Translations under genes and position numbers: made by a program
The notes under the pieces: generated by a model
Told to the model about the DNA's origin: nothing
The model's database searches: none
The model's input: only the letters and a program-made list of their open reading frames with translations
Shown: one piece after another, positions 37,020 through 46,467 of the stretch
Layout: each line of letters begins with the position of its first letter
Numbering within the stretch: the stretch's first letter is position 1
Assembly: GCF_900637545.1 (NCBI RefSeq)
Contig: NZ_LR134376.1
Span: forward strand, 3,711,001-3,775,000
DNA from: Aeromonas encheleia
GTDB taxonomy: Bacteria; Pseudomonadota; Gammaproteobacteria; Enterobacterales; Aeromonadaceae
Length of the DNA: 64,000 bases
Reading direction: 5' to 3'

Positions 37020-38222
37020 ATGAGTAAGCTGGTTCTTGTTCTTAACTGTGGCAGCTCGTCCCTGAAGTTTGCTGTCATTGACGCAACCACCGGTGATGAT
37101 CTGCTGTCCGGCCTGGCCGAGTGTTTCAACCTCGACGACGCCCGCATCAAGTGGAAACTGAATGGTGAGAAGGGTAGCGCCGATCTGGGTGCCGGTGCCG
37201 CTCACCAGGAAGCGCTGGACTTCATCGTCCACAAGATCCTGCCGCTCAACCCGGAGCTGTCCAAGAACCTGATCGCCGTCGGCCACCGTGTGGTTCACGG
37301 TGGTGAGCAATTCACTTCCTCCGTGCGGATCTGCAAAGACGTGATCGCCGGTATCGAAGCCGCCATTCCTTACGCTCCGCTGCACAACCCGGCGCACCTG
37401 ATCGGTATCCGTGCCGCGCTGAAGGTGTTCCCTGAGTTGGCCGAGAAGAACGTCGCCGTGTTCGACACCGCGTTCCACCAGACCATGCCGGAAGAAGCCT
37501 TCCTGTACGCCCTGCCGTACAAGCTCTACAAAGAGAACGGCATCCGTCGCTACGGCGCCCACGGCACCAGCCACTACTACATCAGCCTGGAAGCCGCCAA
37601 GCAGCTGAACAAGCCGGTGTCCGAGCTGAACATCATCAACTGCCACCTGGGCAACGGCGGCTCCGTCTGCGCCATCAAGAATGGCCAGTCCGTCGATACC
37701 TCCATGGGTCTGACTCCGCTGGAAGGCCTGGTGATGGGTACCCGTTCCGGTGATCTGGATCCGGCCATCATCTTCTTCCTGCACGACAAGCTGGGCATGA
37801 GCGTGGCCGAGATCAACACCATGCTGACCAAAGAGTCCGGCCTGCAGGGTCTGACCGAAGTCACCTCCGACTGCCGTTTCGTTGAAGACAACTACGACAG
37901 CAAGGAAGAAGCCAAGCGCGCCATGGACGTGTACTGCTACCGCCTGGCCAAGTACATCGGCGCTTACGCCGCCGCCATGGACGGTCGTCTGGATGCCGTG
38001 GTCTTCACCGGTGGCATCGGCGAGAACTCCGCCCCGATCCGTGAAATCACCCTGAACAAGCTGGGCCTGCTGGGCTTTGACGTCGACCACGACGCCAACC
38101 TGGCCGCTCGCTTCGGCAAGGGTGGCGAGATCACCAAGGCTGGTTCCACCAAGGCCCTGGTTATCCCGACCAACGAAGAGTGGGTCATCGCCCACGACGC
38201 GCTGGAACTGGTCGGCGCATAA
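37020..38222 (+). CDS. ackA: Acetate kinase
   Basis: Interconverts acetyl-phosphate and acetate with ATP formation, in the overflow and fermentation pathway with Pta. 400 residues, the family length. [14 protein letters not shown] at the N-terminus, [18 protein letters not shown] and FTGGIGENS are phosphate and substrate motifs. A terminator-like hairpin (38237-38260) separates it from pta but probably allows readthrough. Confidence 0.98.
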   Translation: MSKLVLVLNCGSSSLKFAVIDATTGDDLLSGLAECFNLDDARIKWKLNGEKGSADLGAGAAHQEALDFIVHKILPLNPELSKNLIAVGHRVVHGGEQFTSSVRICKDVIAGIEAAIPYAPLHNPAHLIGIRAALKVFPELAEKNVAVFDTAFHQTMPEEAFLYALPYKLYKENGIRRYGAHGTSHYYISLEAAKQLNKPVSELNIINCHLGNGGSVCAIKNGQSVDTSMGLTPLEGLVMGTRSGDLDPAIIFFLHDKLGMSVAEINTMLTKESGLQGLTEVTSDCRFVEDNYDSKEEAKRAMDVYCYRLAKYIGAYAAAMDGRLDAVVFTGGIGENSAPIREITLNKLGLLGFDVDHDANLAARFGKGGEITKAGSTKALVIPTNEEWVIAHDALELVGA

Positions 38223-38236
38223 TTTAGCTGTAGAGC

Positions 38237-38260
38237 AAGGCCGCCCCCGGGCGGCCTTTT
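38237..38260 (+). terminator. Hairpin between ackA and pta
   Basis: AAGGCCGCCC-CC-GGGCGGCCTT followed by TT. Probably partial, setting the ratio of the two enzymes. Confidence 0.7.
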
Positions 38261-38292
38261 CCTGATCCCAAAAAATGAACAAGGGGTAATAA

Positions 38293-40458
38293 GTGGCACG
38301 CACTATTATGCTCATCCCGGTCGGCACTGGTGTCGGCGTAACTTCCGTGAGTCTTGGCGTCGTTCGCGCCATGGAACGTCACGGTGTCAATGTCAGCTTC
38401 TTCAAACCGGTGGCTCAGCCGCGTCCGGGTGAAACCGGTACCGAGCGCTCCACCGCCGTGATCCGCGCCGCCGCCAACATCAATCCGCCCGAGCCGTTCG
38501 CCCTCTCCTACGCCGAGAACATGATCACCTCCAGCAACACCGATATCCTGCTGGAAGAGATCGTGGCTCGCTTCGAAGAGCACGTGAAGAGCAGCGGCGC
38601 CGAAGTGGTGGTGATCGAAGGTCTGGTCCCGACCGACAAGCAGCCGTTTGCCAACAAGCTGAACTACGACGTGGCCAAGGCGCTGGACGCCGACATGGTG
38701 TTCGTGACCCATCCGGGCAACGACTCCAGCCAGAAGCTCAAAGAGCGCATCGAGCTGGCCTGCTCCAACTTTGGTGGCGTCAGCAACCCGCGTATCGTGG
38801 GCTGCGTGATCAACAAGGTCGGCGCACCGGTTGACGAGCATGGCGTGACCCGCCCCGATCTGACCGAGATGTTCGAGGCCCATCACCACACCTCCGACTC
38901 CGCTCATAACCTGGAAGTGCTGCAGGTCTTCGGCAAGAGCCCGCTGCGCATCCTCGGTTGCATCCCCTGGAACACCCAGCTGATCGCCCCGCGCGCCAAG
39001 GATCTCGCCAAGCACCTGGCCGCCAAGATCCTGCACAAGGGTGAGCTGGACAGCCGTCGCCTGCAGACCGTGACCTTCTGCGCCCGCTCCATCCACAACA
39101 TGATCGAGCACTTCCGTCCGGGCAGCCTGCTGGTGACCTCAGGCGATCGCTCCGACGTCATCGTCTCCGCCTGCCTGTCCGCCATGAACGGCGTCAAGCT
39201 GGGCGCCCTGCTGCTGACCGGTAACTATCATCCGGAGCCGCAAGTCATCGCCCTGTGCCAACAGGCCATGGCCACCGGCCTGCCGATCATGATCACCGGC
39301 ACCAATACCTGGCAGACCGCCGTCAGCCTGCAGAACTTCAACGTCGACATCCCGGAAGATGACCGCGAGCGGATCGAACTGGTGCAGGACTATGTGGCTG
39401 GCCACATCGACAAGCACTGGATCGAGTCGCTCTCTGCCAAGTCCACCCGTTCCCGTCGTCTGAGCCCGCCGGCCTTCCGTTATCAGCTGACCGAGCTGGC
39501 CCGTCAGGCCAACAAGCGCGTCGTGCTGCCGGAAGGGGAAGAGCCGCGCACCATCAAGGCTGCCGCCATCTGTGCCGAGCGTGGCATTGCCCGTCCGGTG
39601 CTGCTGGGCAACCCGGAAGAGATCCGTCGCGTCGCCGAACAGCAGGGTGTGGTACTGACCGATCGCGTCGAGATCATCGACCCGCTGGAAGTGCGCGAGC
39701 GCTACGTGCCGCGTCTGGTCGAGCTGCGCAAGAACAAGGGCATGACCGAAGTGGTTGCCCGCGAACAGCTGGAAGACAACGTGGTGCTGGGCACCATGAT
39801 GCTCGAGCGTGGCGAAGTGGACGGTCTGGTCTCCGGCGCCGTGCACACCACCGCCAACACCATCCGTCCGCCGATGCAGATCATCAAGACAGCCCCGGGT
39901 TCGTCGCTCATCTCCTCCATCTTCTTCATGCTGCTGCCTGATCAGGTGCTGGTATACGGTGACTGCGCCATCAACCCGGATCCGAGCGCCGAACAGCTGG
40001 CCGAGATCGCCATCCAGTCCGCCGACTCCGCTGCCGCCTTCGGCATCGAGCCGCGCGTCGCCATGATCTCCTACTCCACCGGTACCTCTGGCGCCGGCGC
40101 GGACGTAGAGAAAGTGCGTGAAGCGACCGAGCTGGCCAAGGCCAAGCGCCCGGATCTCATCATCGACGGCCCGCTGCAGTATGACGCGGCCATCATGGAG
40201 AACGTGGCCAAGTCCAAGGCACCGAACTCACCGGTTGCCGGTAAAGCGACTGTGTTCGTGTTCCCGGACCTGAACACCGGCAACACCACCTACAAGGCGG
40301 TACAGCGCTCCGCCGAGCTGGTCTCCATCGGCCCCATGCTGCAAGGCATGCGCAAGCCGGTCAACGACCTGTCCCGTGGCGCCCTGGTGGACGATATCGT
40401 CTACACCATCGCCCTGACCGGTATCCAGGCCGCCCAGGCCGAGGCAGCCGAAGCATAA
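38293..40458 (+). CDS. pta: Phosphate acetyltransferase, long form
   Basis: Interconverts acetyl-CoA and acetyl-phosphate. GTG start at 38293 behind AAGGGG; 721 residues, the long enterobacterial form. N-terminal P-loop-like/DRTGG regulatory half ([17 protein letters not shown] to about 385) and the C-terminal PTA_PTB catalytic half (about 390-715; [44 protein letters not shown]). Follows ackA. Confidence 0.98.
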   Translation: MARTIMLIPVGTGVGVTSVSLGVVRAMERHGVNVSFFKPVAQPRPGETGTERSTAVIRAAANINPPEPFALSYAENMITSSNTDILLEEIVARFEEHVKSSGAEVVVIEGLVPTDKQPFANKLNYDVAKALDADMVFVTHPGNDSSQKLKERIELACSNFGGVSNPRIVGCVINKVGAPVDEHGVTRPDLTEMFEAHHHTSDSAHNLEVLQVFGKSPLRILGCIPWNTQLIAPRAKDLAKHLAAKILHKGELDSRRLQTVTFCARSIHNMIEHFRPGSLLVTSGDRSDVIVSACLSAMNGVKLGALLLTGNYHPEPQVIALCQQAMATGLPIMITGTNTWQTAVSLQNFNVDIPEDDRERIELVQDYVAGHIDKHWIESLSAKSTRSRRLSPPAFRYQLTELARQANKRVVLPEGEEPRTIKAAAICAERGIARPVLLGNPEEIRRVAEQQGVVLTDRVEIIDPLEVRERYVPRLVELRKNKGMTEVVAREQLEDNVVLGTMMLERGEVDGLVSGAVHTTANTIRPPMQIIKTAPGSSLISSIFFMLLPDQVLVYGDCAINPDPSAEQLAEIAIQSADSAAAFGIEPRVAMISYSTGTSGAGADVEKVREATELAKAKRPDLIIDGPLQYDAAIMENVAKSKAPNSPVAGKATVFVFPDLNTGNTTYKAVQRSAELVSIGPMLQGMRKPVNDLSRGALVDDIVYTIALTGIQAAQAEAAEA

Positions 40459-40481
40459 GTTCGCTCTTTACTGACACTGCT

Positions 40482-40510
40482 AAAAAACCCGCCGAGAGGC
40501 GGGTTTTTTT
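40482..40510 (+). terminator. Terminator of ackA-pta
   Basis: AAAAAACCCGCC-GAGA-GGCGGGTTTTTTT. Confidence 0.93.
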
Positions 40511-40814
40511 ATGGCTGGCGGGCGAGCTGTTGATCCGCAAGATCAAATCAGGATCCTGACCGGATCCCGAATCCTGGCACCAGCGCCTGCCTGGCAAGGG
40601 CGGGAGGATAAGCAACCACTCACTGCCGCCACAGGGGATTGGACACTTGCGATCCAGTCGGGATCAAATAGAAATACCCCTTTAAGATCAGCAAACTAAC
40701 GCCAGACACACCGCTAATCTACAGAGTTTTCCACAGCTTTTGTGGATAGTTTCCCGATCATTTGAAAGAAAATGACAGACTCGCTCTGCCCCCTCCCCCC
40801 CATGACGCCCATGA
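40511..40814. other. Intergenic region between convergent pta and ilvH, no gene seen
   Basis: About 300 bases. Short direct repeats of GGATC and a small inverted pair of CCACA motifs (40727-40748) are visible, but nothing that supports a gene or RNA. Confidence 0.5.
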
Positions 40815-40840
40815 CAAAGGGGCTCCGAAGAGCCCCTTTG
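40815..40840 (-). terminator. Terminator of ilvIH
   Basis: CAAAGGGGCTC-CGAA-GAGCCCCTTTG. Confidence 0.85.
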
Positions 40841-40864
40841 GGATGATGCAGCCAACCAGCGGTA

Positions 40865-41359
40865 TCAGGGTCGCAGTGCCTTGTCGGCGCGGGAGATGCC
40901 GCAGACCCCTGAGCGCACCACCTCGATGATCTCGTTGGTCTGGGCCGCCGTCTTGATGAAGGCATCCAGCTTCTCACTCGTCCCGACGAGCTGCACCGTG
41001 TACTGCTCCGGGGTCACGTCGACGATCTGGCCACGGAAGATGTCCGCCAGCCGCTTCAGCTCGTCGCGGGCGCCACCGGCGGCGCGCGCCTTGACCAGGG
41101 CGATCTCCCGCTCGATGTGTTCACCCTCGCTGAGATCGCACACCTTGAGCACGTCCACCAGCTTGTGCAGTTGCTTCTGGATCTGCTCCAGCACCCGCTC
41201 GTCGCCCATGGTGACGATTGTCATGCGCGACAGGGTCGGATCCTCGGTGGGGGCCACCGTCAGGGTCTCGATGTTGTAGCCGCGTTGGGAGAAGAGGCCC
41301 ACCACACGACTCAGGGCGCCGGATTCGTTCTCCAGCAATACCGAAATAATGTGTCGCAT
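40865..41359 (-). CDS. ilvH: Acetolactate synthase III small subunit
   Basis: Valine-binding regulatory subunit of AHAS III. 164 residues from ATG 41357-41359 ([20 protein letters not shown]), almost the length of E. coli IlvH (163). Two ACT domains (about 2-75 and 85-160). Its start overlaps by one base the stop of a 25-codon chimeric ORF that stands between it and ilvI. Confidence 0.96.
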   Translation of the reverse strand: MRHIISVLLENESGALSRVVGLFSQRGYNIETLTVAPTEDPTLSRMTIVTMGDERVLEQIQKQLHKLVDVLKVCDLSEGEHIEREIALVKARAAGGARDELKRLADIFRGQIVDVTPEQYTVQLVGTSEKLDAFIKTAAQTNEIIEVVRSGVCGISRADKALRP

Positions 41360-41436
41360 CAGATTTCCCCCGCCTTGCTCAGCCACATCTCATCGACGGC
41401 GTGATCCACCAGTACGACCGAAATAATATGTTCCAT
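41359..41436 (-). pseudogene. 25-codon chimeric ORF: ilvH head joined to ilvI tail
   Basis: Reads MEHIISVVLV then [15 protein letters not shown]. The first ten residues copy the IlvH N-terminus ([10 protein letters not shown]) and the DEMWLSK stretch copies the IlvI C-terminus ([11 protein letters not shown]). It starts two bases after the ilvI stop (TGACGATG) and ends in TGATG with the ilvH start, so ribosomes could pass ilvI, this ORF and ilvH in turn. It arises naturally if the ilvI/ilvH junction was duplicated in tandem (77-base offset of start codons). No function is known. Confidence 0.85.
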
Positions 41437-41438
41437 CG

Positions 41439-43157
41439 TCAGGTTCTCTCCGTCTTGCTCAGCCACATCTCGTCCATGGCACCAAACTTGATCTGCATCG
41501 GATAGACGTGCTCATCCGGGTCGACCGAGATATCCATGAACACCAGCCGATCCTTCAGGGCAAAGGCCCTCTCCATGGCGCTCTCGAGCTCCGCCGGATC
41601 GCTCACGGCGATGCCGACGTGGCCATAGGCTTCCGCCAGCTTGACGAAGTCCGGCAGTGACTCCATGTAGGAGTGGCTGTGGCGGCCGCCGTAGAACATC
41701 TTCTGCCACTGCTTGACCATGCCGAGGGCGCGGTTGTTGATGGAGATGATCTTGATGGGCACCCCGTATTGCAGACAGGTGGAGAGCTCCTGGATGTTCA
41801 TCTGTACCGAGCCGTCACCGGTCACACAGCACACCACCGCATCCGGATTGGCGAACTGGGCGCCCATGGCGGCGGGAATGCCGAAGCCCATGGTGCCGAG
41901 GCCACCGGAGTTGATCCACTGGCGCGGCTTGGCGAAGGGGTAGTAGAGCGCGGCGAACATCTGGTGCTGACCCACGTCGGAGGCGACGAACGCCTCGCCC
42001 TTGGTCACCTTGTAGAGCGCCTCTATCACCTGCTGTGGCTTGATCAGGTTGGGATGGGTCTCGTAGGCCAGGCAGTTGCGGGAGCGCCACTGCGCTATCT
42101 GTTCCCACCACTCCGTCAGCGCCTGCTTGTCATTGTCGAAGCCGCACTCACGGATCACTTCCAGCATCTGCTCCAGCACGGTTTCCACCGAGCCGACGAT
42201 GGGCACGTGGGCCTGCACCGTTTTGGAGATGGAGGTGGGATCTATGTCGATGTGGACTATGGTGGCATTGGGACAGAACTTGGCCACGTTGTTGGTGACG
42301 CGGTCGTCGAAACGAGCACCCACAGCGAAGATCAGGTCCGCGTTGTGCATGGTCTTGTTCGCTTCGAAGGTGCCGTGCATGCCGAGCATGCCGATGAACT
42401 GCGGATGGATGCCGGAGAAGGCCCCCAACCCCATCAGCGTGGTGGTCACCGGCAGGTTCAGCAGCTCGGCCAGCTTGGTCACCAGATGATCCGCATTGGC
42501 GTTGATGGCGCCACCGCCCACGTACATGACCGGGCGCTGGGCCTCGGTCAGCAACTTGGCGGCCCGCTTGATCTGGCCCTTGTGTCCGGCCTTGGTCGGA
42601 TTGTAGGAGCGCAGCGAGACGGACTCGGGATACTGATAGGGGAACTTCTCTTTCGGGTTCTGCACGTCTTTGGGCAGATCCACCACCACAGGCCCCGGGC
42701 GGCCACTGGCGGCAATGTAGTAGGCCTTCTTGATGGCATCGGGGATGTCGCTGGCCTTCTTGCACAGGAAGCTGTGCTTCACCACAGGACGGGAGATGCC
42801 GATCATGTCGGTCTCCTGGAAGGCATCTTCCCCGATCATGCTGGTCGGCACCTGGCCGGACAGGATCACCAGGGGGATCGAGTCCATGTAAGCGGTGGCG
42901 ATGCCGGTGATGCAGTTGGTGGCGCCGGGACCCGAGGTCACCAGCACAGTGCCCACCTTGCCGGTGGAGCGGGCGTAGCCGTCCGCCATGTGCACCGCGG
43001 CCTGCTCGTGCCGCACCAGGATGTGTTCCATCTTGCCGTTTTCGAAGAGAGCGTCATAGATGTCGAGCACTGAGCCACCAGGGTAGCCAAAGACGTGCTC
43101 CACTCCCTGATCTTCCAGCGCTCTAACTACCATCTGGGCGCCTGATAACATCTCCAT
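41439..43157 (-). CDS. ilvI: Acetolactate synthase III large subunit
   Basis: ThDP-dependent catalytic subunit forming acetolactate or acetohydroxybutyrate in Val/Leu/Ile synthesis. 572 residues. N-terminal ThDP-binding domain with catalytic Glu in [17 protein letters not shown]; central FAD/Rossmann domain; C-terminal Mg-ThDP motif from [12 protein letters not shown] to NN (about 440-470). Ends [11 protein letters not shown]. Preceded by a 390-base leader region without a gene. Confidence 0.97.
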   Translation of the reverse strand: MEMLSGAQMVVRALEDQGVEHVFGYPGGSVLDIYDALFENGKMEHILVRHEQAAVHMADGYARSTGKVGTVLVTSGPGATNCITGIATAYMDSIPLVILSGQVPTSMIGEDAFQETDMIGISRPVVKHSFLCKKASDIPDAIKKAYYIAASGRPGPVVVDLPKDVQNPKEKFPYQYPESVSLRSYNPTKAGHKGQIKRAAKLLTEAQRPVMYVGGGAINANADHLVTKLAELLNLPVTTTLMGLGAFSGIHPQFIGMLGMHGTFEANKTMHNADLIFAVGARFDDRVTNNVAKFCPNATIVHIDIDPTSISKTVQAHVPIVGSVETVLEQMLEVIRECGFDNDKQALTEWWEQIAQWRSRNCLAYETHPNLIKPQQVIEALYKVTKGEAFVASDVGQHQMFAALYYPFAKPRQWINSGGLGTMGFGIPAAMGAQFANPDAVVCCVTGDGSVQMNIQELSTCLQYGVPIKIISINNRALGMVKQWQKMFYGGRHSHSYMESLPDFVKLAEAYGHVGIAVSDPAELESAMERAFALKDRLVFMDISVDPDEHVYPMQIKFGAMDEMWLSKTERT

Positions 43158-43507
43158 GATAAAGCCCTCCAGGCTTTGCTCCGTTAAGCAAAAACTATCG
43201 ACAGTCCGCTGCTTCCCGGCAGCGCCGATCCGTCTCTTGTTGTTGTCTGCATCCAGACCAGGCGAGTTCGGAGCCGTCGATAGTAGAAAAATAGGTTTTT
43301 TCCATCATTCACCCCAAAATCGGGTGAAAAACCAACTTAACCCGCCTGTGAACGCTTGTCCACGGCTTTGTCTGACCAGAACAGTCATAAATTTCAAACA
43401 GCTATTAACATTCAGTGACTTGGTCATCTGACCGAAAAGAAAGCGGGGGGGGATGGGAGGGAAACCAGCGGATCATGCTGCAAATTCAGGCCTAGACGGA
43501 AATAAAT
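43158..43507 (-). other. ilvI leader region with long-range inverted repeat
   Basis: No gene seen. ACTATCGAC (43194-43202) and GTCGATAGT (43276-43284) form a perfect 9-base inverted repeat enclosing about 70 bases. In the minus-strand transcript this closes a stem shortly before ilvI. The AT-rich part beyond 43285 probably holds the promoter. Confidence 0.4.
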
Positions 43508-43529
43508 GGCCCACCCGCCGGGGTGGGCC
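43508..43529 (-). terminator. Terminator of the PAP2-glycosyltransferase operon
   Basis: GGCCCACCC-GCCG-GGGTGGGCC, just after the small ORF at 43547-43687, with an A/T-rich flank. Confidence 0.75.
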
Positions 43530-43546
43530 CTCAATCAGCCTGGGAC

Positions 43547-43687
43547 TCAATGGTCCTGTTCGGGCTCCACCAGCCAGATCTGCTGATCCGGATCCGTCTC
43601 CTCGCAGACCGAGATGCTGACCCCCATGTCCAGTAGTTCATGGAGTGTCAGATTGTCCGCCAGGGTCATGGTATCGCCGTTTTCATT
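43547..43687 (-). CDS. Small acidic protein, start uncertain (possible frameshift)
   Basis: 46 residues from ATG 43685-43687 (MKNGDTMTLADNLTLHELLD...), acidic, ending VEPEQDH. Not recognised. The best ribosome-binding site (AAGGAGAGG) instead serves ATG 43698-43700, whose frame reads MRFTNEK and stops after 20 codons. If the A5 run at 43680-43684 (T5 on the + strand) were A4, that start would lead into this frame and give a natural-looking 50-residue product (MRFTNENGDTMTLADNLT...). So this is a genuine downstream start, a +1 shift, a mutation or a sequence error. Third cistron after the PAP2 and glycosyltransferase genes. Confidence 0.6.
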   Translation of the reverse strand, partial: NENGDTMTLADNLTLHELLDMGVSISVCEETDPDQQIWLVEPEQDH

Positions 43688-43734
43688 GGTAAAGCGCATA
43701 TTGTCCGTCCTCTCCTTGATGGGATCATTTCAGT

Positions 43735-44844
43735 CTAGTCAAAGGCGCTGAGTTGCGATAACCAGGGGCGCGTCAATGCCATGCGCCCCTCCAGCTCGCT
43801 GAGACGATCGCACACCTCCTCCGGGAAGAGGGTCCTGGCCCACAGGCGGCGGGACAACTGCTCGATCCCCTCCACCGCGCCGCCGGCCAGCCAGGCGGCC
43901 AGCTCGGCCGCCACGTCTGGATAGCGGATGGCCCCCGGCGCCGGCGCCTCCAGCCAGGCTCTGACCCCGTTGGCGTCCAGGGTCTCCATCAGCTGGGCCA
44001 GCCCCATCAGCTCCAGGGTCTTGCCATTGGTCAGTTGCTCGAACTGGCCACCGAGCGGCTTGACCAGCAGCTTCTTGCCGAGAGAGAGCGCCTCCGAGGC
44101 CAGCTCGAAACCGGCATTGGTGATGACCCCGCGGCAACCGGCCAAGATTTGCTTGAAGCCTTCTCGCGCCAGGGGCTCGAAGTGGATGTTGTGCCACTGG
44201 CTAGGGGTGCGGATGGCGGGGTGGAAGCAGACGAAGTGCTGCTGGTTGAAGCGCGACAGCAGGGCCGCAATCTGCTCGGTCTGTTCGAATGGCAGGTAGA
44301 CCAGGATCTGCTGATTGTCCGGGGCCAGCGCTATGGGATCGATGATGGGGGGCAACAGCGGCTGACCGAAGTGAAACCAGTGCAGCCCCAACGACTGCCG
44401 GACCGGGGCGAAGCGGCGCATCAGCTGGCGGCTGAAGCCGCTCTCCCCCCAACGCGGAATGGACCAGTCGAAGCTGGCCTGATGGCTGATGGTCAGGCTC
44501 GGCTTTTGCCAGCGACGGGCGGCATGGGCGCTGAGTGGCTCGAAATCGCTGATCACCAGATCGTAATCGCGGCAGTCGAGGGCCCGCATGTCCTGCCAGA
44601 AACGCCAGGGGGAGAGCCCCTTGAGGGTACGCCAGCCCGAGATGCTCCCCTCGTGGCTGACGAAGCTGATGCCGGCAAAGGTGCGATAATGCCCAAACTC
44701 GCCCATCTCGAAGTAACCATCGGCCGGCCGGCCGCTGAACAGGTAATCGACCTCTATCCCCCTGGCTTTCAGCGCCTTGGCCAGGGTGCGGCTGCGACTG
44801 ATGTGACCATTGCCGGTACCCTGCACGCCAAACAGTATCTTCAT
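43735..44844 (-). CDS. Glycosyltransferase (MJ1255/VC2487 family)
   Basis: 369 residues from ATG 44842-44844 (MKILFGVQGTGNGHISRSRT). GTGNGHISR is the N-terminal nucleotide-sugar fold motif of GT-B enzymes related to the MurG group; GVITNAGFELASEAL and GKKLLVKPLGGQFEQ form the C-terminal donor-sugar site. The acceptor is unknown, but pairing with a PAP2 phosphatase suggests a lipid-linked substrate. The start overlaps the PAP2 stop by four bases (ATGA). Confidence 0.85.
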   Translation of the reverse strand: MKILFGVQGTGNGHISRSRTLAKALKARGIEVDYLFSGRPADGYFEMGEFGHYRTFAGISFVSHEGSISGWRTLKGLSPWRFWQDMRALDCRDYDLVISDFEPLSAHAARRWQKPSLTISHQASFDWSIPRWGESGFSRQLMRRFAPVRQSLGLHWFHFGQPLLPPIIDPIALAPDNQQILVYLPFEQTEQIAALLSRFNQQHFVCFHPAIRTPSQWHNIHFEPLAREGFKQILAGCRGVITNAGFELASEALSLGKKLLVKPLGGQFEQLTNGKTLELMGLAQLMETLDANGVRAWLEAPAPGAIRYPDVAAELAAWLAGGAVEGIEQLSRRLWARTLFPEEVCDRLSELEGRMALTRPWLSQLSAFD

Positions 44845-45344
44845 CCCTGACTCCCGCTCAATGCCCACAAGGCGCAGCCACCGCCGAGCAGGGCCCCGGC
44901 CACCAGATCGCTCAGATAGTGCACCCCGAGCAGCAGCCGCGACGCCCCCACCAACATGGCCCAGAGGAACAGCAGCGGGGCCCAGAGCGGGAAGCTGGCG
45001 GCCAGCACCGTTGCCATCAGGAAGGCGGCGGCGGTATGGCCGGACGGCAGGCTGTAGCGATCTGAGGGGGTGATGAAGACCGGCAACCCCACCGGCCGCT
45101 GGCGTTTCAGGGCATTCTTGAGCAGCAGATAGAGCGGTAGTTCGAGGGCGAAGGCCAGCACGGCGATCTGCACCGTCTCGCGCTGCGCTCCCCCCTGCCA
45201 CCAGAGCAAGGCGGCCAGCACGGCATAGAGCGGGCCATCGCCGGTGTGGGAGATGGCCCGGCTGATCCTGGCCTGCGGGCGGTTGTAAGGATGGAGCAGG
45301 CAGAGACGGCACACCCGCAGGTCCCATTGCTGGATCTTGTTCAT
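44841..45344 (-). CDS. PAP2-family membrane phosphatase
   Basis: 167 residues from ATG 45342-45344 behind GAAGGAGG. Phosphatidate-phosphatase motifs are complete: KNALKRQRP, PSGH and SRLLLGVHYLSD. Five or so membrane segments. Likely dephosphorylates a lipid pyrophosphate or phosphate; the coupled glycosyltransferase suggests joint work on a lipid carrier or glycolipid. Confidence 0.9.
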   Translation of the reverse strand: MNKIQQWDLRVCRLCLLHPYNRPQARISRAISHTGDGPLYAVLAALLWWQGGAQRETVQIAVLAFALELPLYLLLKNALKRQRPVGLPVFITPSDRYSLPSGHTAAAFLMATVLAASFPLWAPLLFLWAMLVGASRLLLGVHYLSDLVAGALLGGGCALWALSGSQG

Positions 45345-45436
45345 AGCCCCTCCTTCCCTGACGTCTCGATGCAGACTAGGGCGGTGGGGTGACACTTAGT
45401 TGAAGAACAGATAACAGATTTGTGAAAAGCGCGATG

Positions 45437-45460
45437 AAAAAAGGGCCAAGCGGCCCTTTT
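45437..45460 (-). terminator. Terminator of the TetR gene
   Basis: AAAAAAGGGCC-AAGC-GGCCCTTTTCT. Confidence 0.8.
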
Positions 45461-45482
45461 CTGGAGTGATCCGAGTGGAGAC

Positions 45483-46106
45483 TCAGTTCACGGAGGCACG
45501 CAGCCCGCTTTCCATCAGTCGGCAGTTGTGATCCGCCAGCCGGCTCATGAAGCTCTCGTCCACGGTCAGGCCGAACACCTGCTCATAGAGATCCTTCATC
45601 ACGAACGGCTGCCACATCATGCTGAGGAAGGAGATCTTCAGCATCTCGGGATCCAGGTTGTCACCGAGCTGACCGCTGGATCTCATGGATTCCAGCAGGG
45701 CATCGAACTGGGGCAGCTGACGCTCCAGCAGACGGTTCAGCACAAAATCCCGGCCCGGGCTCTTCTCAGTCGATAACGCACTGGAGATGGCGGAGGTCAA
45801 CTCGCTGTTGGGGGCCATCACCTGATAGTAGGTATTGAGCAGATCGTTGAGGCTGCGATTGCTGCTCTCGTCATGCCAGGCCTGATCCAGCGGCTCGGCC
45901 ACATCCCCCAGCACGGCCTTGTAGAGACCCTCTTTGCTGCCGAAGTAGTAGTGGATCATCGCCAGATTGGAGCCGGCCAGCTCGGCGATCTCGCGGGTCG
46001 TCACCTTGCTGTAGGGCGTATTGAGAAAACGCTCGCGCGCGGCGGCAAGCAGCTTGTCACGGATGTCGGAGCGTCCGACCGGACGACCTGGTCTGCGTTT
46101 TTCCAT
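45483..46106 (-). CDS. TetR-family transcriptional regulator
   Basis: 207 residues from ATG 46104-46106 (MEKRRPGRPVGRSDIRDKLL). The Arg/Gly/Pro-rich N-terminus may touch the minor groove; HTH about 20-65 (KVTTREIAELAGSNLAMIHYYFGSKEGLYKAV). The C-terminal ligand domain is not of a type I recognise. It is divergent from the leu leader across a 236-base gap and might act there or on itself; no operator was found. Confidence 0.92.
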   Translation of the reverse strand: MEKRRPGRPVGRSDIRDKLLAAARERFLNTPYSKVTTREIAELAGSNLAMIHYYFGSKEGLYKAVLGDVAEPLDQAWHDESSNRSLNDLLNTYYQVMAPNSELTSAISSALSTEKSPGRDFVLNRLLERQLPQFDALLESMRSSGQLGDNLDPEMLKISFLSMMWQPFVMKDLYEQVFGLTVDESFMSRLADHNCRLMESGLRASVN

Positions 46107-46279
46107 GGGATACCTCAGATAATTCAGCAATAGCTGATAAGTCGATCTGAATCGTGCGGGTGATCGAGTACAGCAGGAATAACCAGATGATCAGGCATGA
46201 ACCGAATATGGGACAAGGAAATTTGCATTCCTTTACAATCCGATTAAATAACACAGCGGATTGAACCTGTCGGTTCGTG

Positions 46280-46308
46280 TTGACACAGCATAAAAATCTC
46301 GATATTGG
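46280..46308 (+). promoter_or_regulatory. Predicted leu operon promoter
   Basis: TTGACA (46280-46285), a 17-base spacer, TATTGG (46303-46308), about 35 bases before the leader peptide. Confidence 0.5.
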
Positions 46309-46342
46309 TAGAAGCGTTATCGACTGGAAGGATTGAGTCATC

Positions 46343-46408
46343 ATGCCTATTGCCGCCCCGCTACTACTGCTTTCCCTAATCGCGACTCGTCGCGCGGGAT
46401 CTTTGTAG
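46343..46408 (+). CDS. leuL: leu operon leader peptide LeuL
   Basis: 21 residues: MPIAAPLLLLSLIATRRAGS plus Leu. It has four consecutive Leu codons (CTA CTA CTG CTT, two of them rare) and two more Leu, so leucyl-tRNA scarcity should stall the ribosome there. AAGGAT lies upstream. The following hairpins and terminator (46436-46467) complete a classical attenuator before leuA. Confidence 0.85.
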   Translation: MPIAAPLLLLSLIATRRAGSL

Positions 46409-46467
46409 CCGGGCTATGGCATAGCCGGAATTTACAAAAACCCGTGCACCCCGCACGGGTTTTTTTA
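46408..46467 (+). terminator. leu attenuator
   Basis: A hairpin overlapping the leader stop (CCGGGCTAT/ATAGCCGG, 46409-46428) is followed by a terminator stem CCCGTGC/GCACGGG (46441-46459) with T7. Attenuation by leucine supply is inferred from the leader peptide and this structure. Confidence 0.85.

Noticed and set aside
40727..40748. Two DnaA-box-like CCACA motifs facing each other
   Set aside because: Each has a mismatch to TTATCCACA, there are only two and no AT-rich unwinding region or origin genes, so this is not an origin.
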